The notes: generated from the letters alone by a model not told the origin. DNA of 7,357 bases from an uncultured Eubacteriales bacterium (GCA_934481325.1 CAKSPL010000061.1:1-7357); one strand, 5' to 3'. Shown: positions 1 to 4,807, counted from the stretch's first letter. Program-made: numbers and translations.

Positions 1-63
1 GATTTGGTCAGACCCGCTTTTGATTTCTGGCACGACAAAAAACGACAGCATATGATGCATTGA
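1..63 (+). CDS. 3' end of an unidentified upstream gene (partial)
   Basis: Frame 1 is open from the window edge to a TGA at 61-63 and encodes 20 residues ending in FWHDKKRQHMMH. The other two + strand frames hit stops earlier. The TGA lies next to and partly within the ribosome binding site of the ZIP transporter gene, as expected for adjacent genes in one transcript. The tail is hydrophilic and rich in His, Lys and Arg. I do not recognise the family from so short a piece and assign no function. The stretch could also be non-coding sequence that happens to be open, but the stop/RBS arrangement favours a real gene end. Confidence 0.5.
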   Translation, partial: DLVRPAFDFWHDKKRQHMMH

Positions 64-67
64 GGTG
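62..67 (+). promoter_or_regulatory. Ribosome binding site that selects a TTG start for the ZIP gene
   Basis: GAGGTG at 62-67 lies 6 nt before the TTG at 74-76, a normal spacing. The in-frame GTG at 65-67 is inside this Shine-Dalgarno sequence and so cannot be the start it serves. The first two bases overlap the upstream TGA (61-63), so translation of the two genes is probably coupled. Confidence 0.65.
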
Positions 68-73
68 ATTTTT

Positions 74-871
74 TTGAGCGTTATAGGTATGGCACTGATT
101 GCCACCCTCTGCACCTGGGCGGTAACGGCACTGGGCGCGGCGATGGTGGCTGTTTTCAAAAATCCGGATGAAAAGATTATGAATCTGTGCCTGGGGTTTG
201 CCGCCGGAGTGATGATTGCCGCCAGCTTTTGGTCCCTGTTACAGCCTGCAATCGAGCGGGCGGAAAAGTACCTGTCCATCCCCGCGTGGTTTGTGGCAAC
301 CGTCGGGTTTTTGCTCGGTGCGCTGTTTTTATGGGGGTCAGACAAGGTAGTCAGCCGCTCCCGCCGCCGTGTGGAGATTGCGGAATCCGTGCAGGAGGAA
401 CGCTTTCACCGCATTGTGATGCTGGTGCTTTCCATCACGCTCCATAACATCCCCGAAGGGCTTGCCGTAGGTGTGGCGTTCGGTGCGCTTTACGGCGGAG
501 GGGGAAATACGGAGGAACTGATGGGAGCCGTGGGAATTGCGATGGGAATCGGATTGCAGAATTTCCCGGAGGGGGCGGCGGTTTCAATGCCGTTGCGGCG
601 TGAGGGGTATTCCCGCAAAAAGAGCTTTTTCATCGGTCAGGCATCCGGAATAGTGGAGCCGATAGCGGGGGTAATCGGTGCGGCATTGGTGATGAAGGTA
701 CAGCTCCTTTTGCCGTTTGCATTGGCATTTGCTGCGGGCGCGATGATTCTGGTAGCGGTTCACGAGCTGATTCCGGAGTGCCAGCAAAATCAAAAAGCAA
801 ACCCGTATTTTGCCACGATGGGGATTGTGTCCGGGTTTGCGCTGATGATGCTTTTGGATGTCGCACTGTAA
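74..871 (+). CDS. ZIP-family divalent metal transporter (GufA/ZupT-like)
   Basis: This inner-membrane protein probably imports zinc or related divalent metals into the cytoplasm. It has 265 residues from the TTG start, which is typical of bacterial ZIPs. Hydrophobic segments cover most of the chain. Two ZIP signature helices are clear: HNIPEG at about 124-129 (TM4) and QNFPEG at about 162-167 (TM5). A GIVEP segment follows (Glu near 195, TM6), as does HELIPE at about 230-235. His124, Asn125, Glu128, Gln162, Asn163, Glu166 and Glu195 match the positions that form the binuclear metal site in structurally studied bacterial ZIPs. The loop between TM3 and TM4 (about 90-112) is short, basic and charged and has no His-rich cluster. 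A GTG at 65 would add three residues but is embedded in the RBS. The gene is convergent with rpe and shares its terminator. The family is secure; the metal specificity cannot be read from the sequence. Confidence 0.93.
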   Translation: MSVIGMALIATLCTWAVTALGAAMVAVFKNPDEKIMNLCLGFAAGVMIAASFWSLLQPAIERAEKYLSIPAWFVATVGFLLGALFLWGSDKVVSRSRRRVEIAESVQEERFHRIVMLVLSITLHNIPEGLAVGVAFGALYGGGGNTEELMGAVGIAMGIGLQNFPEGAAVSMPLRREGYSRKKSFFIGQASGIVEPIAGVIGAALVMKVQLLLPFALAFAAGAMILVAVHELIPECQQNQKANPYFATMGIVSGFALMMLLDVAL

Positions 872-908
872 AAAATCGGGCTGTTGCCACGCAACAGCCC
901 GATTTTTT
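870..908. terminator. Bidirectional intrinsic terminator between the ZIP gene and rpe
   Basis: An 18-bp perfect inverted repeat has arms at 870-887 and 891-908 and a CAC loop at 888-890. The arms begin with A6 and end with T6, so each strand gives a GC-rich stem followed by a U run. The element overlaps the last two bases of the ZIP TAA stop (869-871) on one side and the first two bases (907-908) of the rpe stop (907-909) on the other. It can therefore end transcription of both convergent genes with essentially no spare intergenic DNA. Confidence 0.93.
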
Positions 909-1554
909 ACTCTGCCGCCCGCATCGCGGCAATCGCCGCGGCAGGATCCTTTGCACCAAACACTGCGGAGCCGGCAACCACTATGTTGACCCCGGCGTCC
1001 AGCACGCTCTTTACGTTGGCGGCACCGATGCCGCCGTCGGCTTCCACATCTGCGGAAAGGTGCAGTGCTTTGAGCTTTTCCCGGATGATACGCGCTTTTT
1101 CCAGCGTTTCCGGAATCAGCTTTTGCCCGCCGAAGCCGGGATAAACCGTCATTACCAAAATCATATCCACCTGCCCGAGATACGGGAAAACCGCTTCTGC
1201 CGGGGTGTCCGGCGAGAGGGCAAGGGCGGCTTTTTTGCCGGCGGCGCGAATGGCGGAAAGACATTCCGACACACGATCGGTGCTTTCTATATGAACGGTG
1301 ATACCGTCCGCCCCCGCCCGGATGTAATCGGCGAGGTATCGCTCCGGCTTTTCAATCATCAGATGCACGTCAAAAAAGAGCTTTGACACCGGGCGCAGTG
1401 CCGCGATCACACAGGGGCCAAAGGAAATGTTCGGCACAAATGCGCCGTCCATCACATCCAGATGGAGCATATCCGCACCGCCCTGTTCCACACGGGCAAC
1501 CGATTCGGCAAGATGTGCAAAATCTGCGGCAAGCAGAGAAGGGGAAATTTTCAT
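907..1554 (-). CDS. rpe: Ribulose-phosphate 3-epimerase
   Basis: Rpe interconverts D-ribulose 5-phosphate and D-xylulose 5-phosphate in the cytoplasmic non-oxidative pentose phosphate pathway. The 215-residue product has the usual TIM-barrel length and all family motifs: SPSLLAADF (4-12), LHLDVMDG (30-37), DVHLMI (62-67), MTVYPGFGGQ (135-144) and EADGG (171-175). The expected metal ligands and acid/base residues are visible as His31, Asp33, Met35, His64 and Asp173, with the phosphate-binding NIVVAGSAVFG segment near the C-terminus. The start at 1554 is preferred because GAGGT precedes it. An in-frame ATG at 1584 would add ten residues without homology or a binding site. The gene follows ispF after a 123-nt gap and ends in the bidirectional terminator. 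A related epimerase such as allulose-6-phosphate epimerase is the only realistic alternative, and it is less likely in this setting. Confidence 0.97.
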   Translation of the reverse strand: MKISPSLLAADFAHLAESVARVEQGGADMLHLDVMDGAFVPNISFGPCVIAALRPVSKLFFDVHLMIEKPERYLADYIRAGADGITVHIESTDRVSECLSAIRAAGKKAALALSPDTPAEAVFPYLGQVDMILVMTVYPGFGGQKLIPETLEKARIIREKLKALHLSADVEADGGIGAANVKSVLDAGVNIVVAGSAVFGAKDPAAAIAAMRAAE

Positions 1555-1677
1555 ATTTACCTCGCAAAAAAGTTTTTTCGACATATTCTGACAATGGGGG
1601 GATATTTCGTGTTCGTATAAAGCGGATCGGAAAAGAGGGGGAAAATACGGGAAGTGGGGGAATTTTCTCCGTCGGCT
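1555..1677 (-). other. ispF-rpe intergenic region, C-rich in the transcript
   Basis: This is the longest gene-free stretch in the window (123 nt). On the transcribed (-) strand, the part at 1595-1670 is strongly biased: by my count 29 C against 8 G in 76 nt, with C runs at 1656-1660, 1637-1641 and 1596-1601. I see no GC-rich hairpin with a U run after the ispF stop, so there is no intrinsic terminator here. Promoter signals are weak: a TTGTCA at 1589-1594 resembles a -35 box but has no good -10 at proper spacing, and a TATACG at 1614-1619 has no matching -35. An A6-G-T6 palindrome at 1566-1578 sits just before the rpe ribosome binding site. rpe may be read from the upstream operon or from a promoter I cannot define. 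Confidence 0.4.
1559..1563 (-). promoter_or_regulatory. Ribosome binding site of rpe
   Basis: On the - strand GAGGT lies 4 nt before the ATG at 1554. This fixes the rpe start and argues against the in-frame ATG at 1584, which has no purine-rich Shine-Dalgarno sequence upstream. Confidence 0.7.
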
Positions 1678-2187
1678 TTATACTTTGGATAACGACGCGC
1701 CGAGCGGAAGAATGCGCGGCGCGTCAATGAGGCACACCGCGTGTGCCGCAATGCCGCGCTCTTCCCCGGTAAAGCCCAACTTTTCCTCCGTGGTTGCCTT
1801 TACGCTGACTGCATCCGTTGGGATTCCCAGTGCCGCCGCAAGATTTGCCCGCATCTGCGGGATATAGGGTGCCAGCTTCGGGCGTTGTGCCAAAATTGTG
1901 GCATCAACGTTGACGATTTCATACCGATGCTCCCGAAGCAGTATCGCTACCTCCTGCGCCAGCTTCAGGCTGTCTGCGCCGGCAAAGCGCGGGTCACTGT
2001 CCGGAAAGAGCTTGCCGATGTCCCCAAGAGCGGCGGCACCAAGCAAAGCGTCCATTACGGCGTGCGTCAGCACATCGGCATCGGAATGACCGAGAAGCCC
2101 GGTTTCGTGCGGAATATCCACCCCGCCGAGGATCAGCCTGCGCCCTGCAACCAATCGGTGTACATCATATCCGTGACCGATTCTCAT
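1678..2187 (-). CDS. ispF: 2-C-methyl-D-erythritol 2,4-cyclodiphosphate synthase
   Basis: IspF converts 4-diphosphocytidyl-2-C-methyl-D-erythritol 2-phosphate to methylerythritol 2,4-cyclodiphosphate with release of CMP. It acts in the MEP isoprenoid pathway as a cytoplasmic trimer. The zinc ligands are in the canonical positions: Asp8 and His10 in RIGHGYDVH, and His42 in the segment HSDADVLTH (34-42). ALGDIGKLFPD (53-63) and the C-terminal KATTEEKLGFTGE motif, which contacts the cytidine nucleotide, are intact. The product has 169 residues, slightly longer than the usual 155-160, because of a short tail after the conserved core. Its ATG overlaps the ispD stop by four bases (ATGA), so translation is probably coupled. 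Only a weak G-run serves as an upstream Shine-Dalgarno. IspD makes the precursor two steps earlier, so the pair belongs to one pathway; they are encoded as separate proteins here, not as the IspDF fusion found in some bacteria. Confidence 0.97.
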   Translation of the reverse strand: MRIGHGYDVHRLVAGRRLILGGVDIPHETGLLGHSDADVLTHAVMDALLGAAALGDIGKLFPDSDPRFAGADSLKLAQEVAILLREHRYEIVNVDATILAQRPKLAPYIPQMRANLAAALGIPTDAVSVKATTEEKLGFTGEERGIAAHAVCLIDAPRILPLGASLSKV

Positions 2188-2963
2188 ACGTTTTGCCCCC
2201 GCTTTCTTAAAATTTCCTCCGCACGGAAAATATCATCCGGTGTGGTGATTTTGAGGTTGTCGCGGCCACATTCCACTATTTTTACAGGGTATCTGACCTG
2301 CTCCATCAATGCGTTGTCGTCGGTAATGTTTACGGTGTCCCCGGCGGTAGTCAGTGCCGCGCGGTAAAGGTCGGCGTAAAACACCTGCGGGGTCTGTACC
2401 AGCCACACCTTTTTCCGGTCAACGGATTTTTCAATAAATCCGCGACTGTTGGCGAGCTTGACCGAGTCGGTCACCGAGTGCGCCGCGGTGGCGGCGCGAT
2501 AACGGTAGGCGGCACGGCAGACCTTTCGGATTTCCTCCGGCGTGATCAGGCATCGCGCCCCGTCGTGAATTGCCACATATTTTGCCTTCGGAGAGATGGC
2601 GGCAAAACCGTTCTGCACGGAAAGTGCGCGGGTTTTGCCCCCTGTAACCACCGAAAAGGGAATTGCACCCGCCACGCCGCTTTTCTCTGCCAGTGCGGTG
2701 ACCGCCGCGCGGTCCTCCTCCCTTGCCACAATTACGATTTCGTCAATCACGCCGGAATCCCGGAAAGCGGTAAGGGTGCGGCACAGCACCGGGACCCCCG
2801 AAACCTCCAAAAGCTGTTTGGAGGTTTCTCCACCCATCCGGGTGGAGCTTCCGGCAGCAACAATGACCGCGGCGGTATATCCGCCGCGGTGTCTTTTGGC
2901 GGCAAGCTCTGCGCCTGCGGCAAGGTCAGCCGCGGCGCAGATTGCTTTTTCGGATAGCTTCAT
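2184..2963 (-). CDS. ispD: 2-C-methyl-D-erythritol 4-phosphate cytidylyltransferase with N-terminal extension
   Basis: IspD transfers CMP from CTP to methylerythritol 4-phosphate in the MEP isoprenoid pathway. Of 259 residues, the catalytic part begins near residue 30 with VIVAAGSSTRMGG (33-45), followed by SKQLLEV, TGGKTRALSVQNGF, VAIHDGARCL, VTDSVK, VQTPQVF and ITDDNALME, and then a DNLKITTPDD segment near the C-terminus. These are the CTP-binding, metal-binding and substrate-binding motifs of the family. Residues 1-29 precede the usual domain start. They are Ala-rich with a repeated ADLAAG/AELAAK pattern that could form a short helix. I see no alternative start codon closer to the domain. 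The gene starts 4 nt after the rpiB stop and has no convincing Shine-Dalgarno, which suggests reinitiation by ribosomes leaving rpiB. Three perfect hairpins lie in its first 170 coding bases. It overlaps ispF by 4 nt. The enzyme assignment is secure; the exact N-terminus is less so. Confidence 0.95.
   Translation of the reverse strand: MKLSEKAICAAADLAAGAELAAKRHRGGYTAAVIVAAGSSTRMGGETSKQLLEVSGVPVLCRTLTAFRDSGVIDEIVIVAREEDRAAVTALAEKSGVAGAIPFSVVTGGKTRALSVQNGFAAISPKAKYVAIHDGARCLITPEEIRKVCRAAYRYRAATAAHSVTDSVKLANSRGFIEKSVDRKKVWLVQTPQVFYADLYRAALTTAGDTVNITDDNALMEQVRYPVKIVECGRDNLKITTPDDIFRAEEILRKRGQNV
2800..2828. repeat. 12-bp perfect inverted repeat within ispD
   Basis: Arms GAAACCTCCAAA (2800-2811) and TTTGGAGGTTTC (2817-2828) flank a 5-nt loop. 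The repeat lies in codons 46-55 of ispD, covering the SKQLLEV motif. No T run follows on either strand, so it does not look like an intrinsic terminator. Confidence 0.9.
2828..2847. repeat. 8-bp perfect inverted repeat within ispD, abutting the 12-bp one
   Basis: Arms CTCCACCC (2828-2835) and GGGTGGAG (2840-2847) flank ATCC. It shares base 2828 with the neighbouring 12-bp repeat. It covers codons 39-46, the STRMGG motif. Its GGAG arm could also pair with CCTCC of the neighbour, so the two hairpins may compete. Confidence 0.85.
2866..2890. repeat. 10-bp GC-rich perfect inverted repeat at the start of the IspD domain
   Basis: Arms ACCGCGGCGG (2866-2875) and CCGCCGCGGT (2881-2890) flank TATAT. 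It spans codons 25-33, exactly where the N-terminal extension meets the catalytic domain. All but two base pairs are G-C. No T run follows on either strand. Confidence 0.9.
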
Positions 2964-2967
2964 CGGG

Positions 2968-3423
2968 TCAGCCCGGCAGCTCGCCGGCTTCGATAGCGGT
3001 AATCATATCTACACGCACCTGGTGCTTACCGCCCTCAAATCCGGTTTCGGTAAACACATCTACCAAATCCAGTGCGGTGCCGATGCCAACCACCCGTGCG
3101 CCGAAGCAAAGGACGTTGGCGTTGTTGTGCAGGCGCGTCAGGCGTGCGCTGAACACATCGGAACAGCACGCGGCACGGATGCCCTTGTGCTTGTTTGCCG
3201 CCATTGACATCCCGATTCCGGTGCCGCAGATGAGAATGCCCATCTCCTGCTCACCGGACTGAATTTTCCGGCAGAGCTTGTGTGCAATTTCCGGGTAGTT
3301 GCAGCTGGCGGTGGAGAAAGTGCCGACATCCTCAACCTCATAGCCCTTTTCGGCAAGGTGCGCCTTGACCTGTTCTTTCATTTCATACGCGGCGTGATCA
3401 CAGCCGATAATCAGTTTTTTCAT
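2968..3423 (-). CDS. rpiB: Ribose-5-phosphate isomerase B
   Basis: RpiB interconverts ribose 5-phosphate and ribulose 5-phosphate in the non-oxidative pentose phosphate pathway. The 151-residue product matches the RpiB/LacAB fold in length and motifs: IGCDHAAYEMK (6-16), NYPEIA (42-47), ICGTGIGMSMAANK (65-78), HNNANVLCFGAR (99-110) and a C-terminal GGKHQVRV. Asp9, His10, Cys66 (catalytic) and His99 occupy the positions known from characterised RpiB enzymes. Two ATG codons are adjacent. The second (3421-3423) is preferred because AAGGAG ends 5 nt before it, against only 2 nt before the first (3424-3426). It overlaps the tsaB TGA by one base, and the ispD ATG follows its stop by 4 nt. A LacA/LacB galactose-6-phosphate isomerase subunit is less likely, because no second subunit or lac gene is nearby. 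Confidence 0.95.
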   Translation of the reverse strand: MKKLIIGCDHAAYEMKEQVKAHLAEKGYEVEDVGTFSTASCNYPEIAHKLCRKIQSGEQEMGILICGTGIGMSMAANKHKGIRAACCSDVFSARLTRLHNNANVLCFGARVVGIGTALDLVDVFTETGFEGGKHQVRVDMITAIEAGELPG

Positions 3424-4130
3424 CATTGCTCCTTTGCTTGTTGCAGTTTTTGCAGTCTTTCCCGTTCCGCTTGCGGCATCCGCAGATAGACGGGTTTGAG
3501 TTCTTCATCCGTACAGGTTTCCCCCCGCTTTGCCATCCGTGCGGCACAGATTGCCACCGAAACCGCGTTTTGGTCAATCAGCGTCAGGGGCGGGAGCTCC
3601 GCACGGCATTTGATAAAGCTGTTTTTCACCAGCTCCGCGCCGTCCCCGCAGAGTGTGACCGGCTCACCGCGGGTCAGCAATTCCGCTTCCAGCTCTTCAA
3701 CGGAAAGAGCCCGATCAGGGCAAAGGCGGGTAAGGCTCCCGTTTTCCGCACGGAAAAGGGCGTTGTAAACCTGCCCGCGTCGTGCGTTCATTACGGGGCA
3801 GAGCAATCCGCTCGTCGGCACAAGATTTTGCGCCAGTGCCTCTAAGGTGGATACACCGGCACAGGGCTTTCCTTTGCCGAAAGCCAACCCCTTGACCGTT
3901 GCCACACCGATCCGCACCCCGGTAAAGGAGCCGGGACCCGCCGAAACCGCAAAAAGGTCAATATCCTCCACGGTTTTTCCGGCGCACCGCAGAACGCTCT
4001 CTGCCATCGGCAGGAGCGTTTCGCTGTGCGTGTTTCCGTTGTTCAGGTGAAATGCGGCAAGCGGTGTGCCGTCCGAGAGCAGGGCAACACTTGCCGCCAC
4101 AGCGGTGCTGTCCATTGCGAGAATCAGCAT
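3423..4130 (-). CDS. tsaB: tRNA t6A37 threonylcarbamoyltransferase complex dimerisation subunit
   Basis: TsaB is the non-catalytic scaffold of the TsaB-TsaD-TsaE complex, which places threonylcarbamoyl on A37 of ANN-decoding tRNAs. The 235-residue product opens with the ASKHA-fold start ILAMDST (3-9). It then shows THSETLLP (34-41), the hallmark AGPGSFTGVRIGV (64-76) and NARRGQVY (115-122). It ends with the usual LKPVYLR plus a charged tail. Asn115 sits where Asp is more common in DARRGQVY-type motifs. The open frame extends upstream to 4265, but those 45 residues lie inside tsaE and do not resemble TsaB. The ATG at 4130 has AAGGAG 5 nt before it. tsaB overlaps tsaE by 7 nt and rpiB by 1 nt. 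tsaD and rimI, often next in other Firmicutes, are not here; rpiB takes that place. Confidence 0.95.
   Translation of the reverse strand: MLILAMDSTAVAASVALLSDGTPLAAFHLNNGNTHSETLLPMAESVLRCAGKTVEDIDLFAVSAGPGSFTGVRIGVATVKGLAFGKGKPCAGVSTLEALAQNLVPTSGLLCPVMNARRGQVYNALFRAENGSLTRLCPDRALSVEELEAELLTRGEPVTLCGDGAELVKNSFIKCRAELPPLTLIDQNAVSVAICAARMAKRGETCTDEELKPVYLRMPQAERERLQKLQQAKEQ
3429..3434 (-). promoter_or_regulatory. Ribosome binding site of rpiB, inside tsaB
   Basis: AAGGAG on the - strand is formed by the Lys-Glu codons at the end of tsaB. Its spacing of 5 nt to the second ATG (3423), against 2 nt to the first (3426), points to the second as the rpiB start. Confidence 0.75.
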
Positions 4131-4582
4131 AGTTGCTCCTTTCCTTTCACGGCAACCCGGATTTCCCGTTTTTCCGGGTGTTCCGGGTCGCATTTGCTTA
4201 TTTTGACTTCCAGATAGGTATCCGGCAGGGCATAGGGAATGTTTTCGCTCCATTCCACAAGGCAAAAGGCGTCTTTGGCAAGATAATCGTCATACCCGAT
4301 GGAATACAGGTCATCCTCGCCCGTGATGCGGTACATATCAAAGTGAAAAACCGGTTTCTTTCCTCCCCGGTACTCGTTGACCAACGCAAAGGTGGGGGAG
4401 CGCACCGCGGCACCGGGGGCAAGCACTGCTACGATTCCGCGGATCATCGCGGTTTTACCCACCCCAAGGTCGCCGTAAAAGGCGACAAACGGCGGGAGAA
4501 CCCCTGAAAGCAGTTGCAGGGCGAGTGTCTTGCCGAAGACCTCGGTTTCCTCCGGGGAGGCGGTGATTTCAAGCTCCGCCAT
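4124..4582 (-). CDS. tsaE: tRNA t6A37 biosynthesis ATPase
   Basis: TsaE is a small P-loop ATPase that drives the TsaB-TsaD cycle in t6A tRNA modification. The 152-residue product has the family's length. Walker A is GDLGVGKT (37-44), followed by the characteristic SPTFALVNEY (62-71), HFDMYRI (80-86) with the switch Asp, and LVEWSENI (108-115) with the EW.E motif. The open frame extends 49 codons upstream of this start, but that part overlaps the DUF896 gene and does not look like TsaE. The ATG at 4582 lies 4 nt after the DUF896 stop, with an AAGGA about 11 nt upstream, so coupling may help initiation. The 3' end overlaps tsaB by 7 nt. The TsaE-TsaB pair with matched coupling is typical for this pathway and supports both assignments. 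Confidence 0.95.
   Translation of the reverse strand: MAELEITASPEETEVFGKTLALQLLSGVLPPFVAFYGDLGVGKTAMIRGIVAVLAPGAAVRSPTFALVNEYRGGKKPVFHFDMYRITGEDDLYSIGYDDYLAKDAFCLVEWSENIPYALPDTYLEVKISKCDPEHPEKREIRVAVKGKEQLC
4136..4141 (-). promoter_or_regulatory. Ribosome binding site of tsaB, inside tsaE
   Basis: AAGGAG on the - strand lies 5 nt before the tsaB ATG (4130) and inside the last codons of tsaE. It fixes the tsaB start and rejects the longer in-frame extension to 4265. Confidence 0.85.
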
Positions 4583-4586
4583 CCCG

Positions 4587-4796
4587 TCAGTCTTCCTTTT
4601 TCTGCCGGAGCGGCTCTTTGGTGCCGTCCGGGTAAAGCACAACCGTGTTGTCAAGCTGTGCTTTGAAGCTCTTGCGGATATCGGCAAGATATTCCTGCCT
4701 GAGAGCCGCCTGTTCACTGATTTCCACATCGGTCAGCTTTCGCGTCTTGGAGAGGCGCGCCAACTCGTTGATGCGTTCGATTTTTTTTGCGTCCAT
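4587..4796 (-). CDS. DUF896 (UPF0291, YnzC-like) small protein
   Basis: The 69-residue, highly charged cytoplasmic protein matches the DUF896 pattern: INELARL near residue 9, a Leu-Thr turn near 21, then EQAALRQEYL (28-37), FKAQLDN (44-50) and a short V-L-Y-P-D-G segment. Structures of this family show a two-helix hairpin, which the spacing here supports. Its molecular role is not established. The B. subtilis relative ynzC lies in an SOS-related cluster, so function should not be transferred from context alone. An AAGGTG ribosome binding site (4802-4807) overlaps the pheT TAA stop, and the ATG follows 5 nt later. The tsaE ATG comes 4 nt after its stop. It is therefore an integral member of this translation and tRNA operon and not an insertion. 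Confidence 0.88.
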   Translation of the reverse strand: MDAKKIERINELARLSKTRKLTDVEISEQAALRQEYLADIRKSFKAQLDNTVVLYPDGTKEPLRQKKED

Positions 4797-4801
4797 TTCG
4801 G

Positions 4802-4807
4802 CACCTT
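4802..4807 (-). promoter_or_regulatory. Ribosome binding site of the DUF896 gene, overlapping the pheT stop
   Basis: AAGGTG on the - strand includes two bases of the pheT TAA (4806-4808) and lies 5 nt before the ATG at 4796. This indicates tight coupling of DUF896 translation to pheT. Confidence 0.7.

Noticed and set aside
912..944. GC-rich complementary segments (CTGCCGC/GCGGCAG and CGCGGC/GCCGCG) near the 3' end of rpe
   Set aside because: They are short, mutually exclusive and within Ala-rich codons. Similar 6-7-bp hairpins recur by codon bias, and the real terminator lies just beyond.
1018..1035. 7-bp hairpin GGCGGCA/TGCCGCC in rpe as a regulatory element
   Set aside because: It is coded by the conserved GGIGAA segment in GC-rich codons, has no following T run, and looks like background. 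I used it as a guide to the local rate of chance hairpins.
1555..1584. Upstream in-frame ATG that would add ten residues to Rpe
   Set aside because: No Shine-Dalgarno precedes it, the added residues do not belong to the family's N-terminus, and GAGGT lies correctly before the ATG at 1554.
1606..1620. CGAAC-containing sequence before rpe considered as a LexA/DinR operator
   Set aside because: Only one half-site (CGAAC) is present on the - strand; the symmetric GTTCG half at proper spacing is missing.
4131..4265. 45-residue N-terminal extension of TsaB
   Set aside because: It lies entirely within tsaE in another frame, is unlike any TsaB start, and the ATG at 4130 has a perfect AAGGAG site.
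4583..4729. 49-residue N-terminal extension of TsaE
   Set aside because: It is the shadow of the DUF896 gene in another frame. TsaE normally begins a short distance before the P-loop, as the ATG at 4582 gives.
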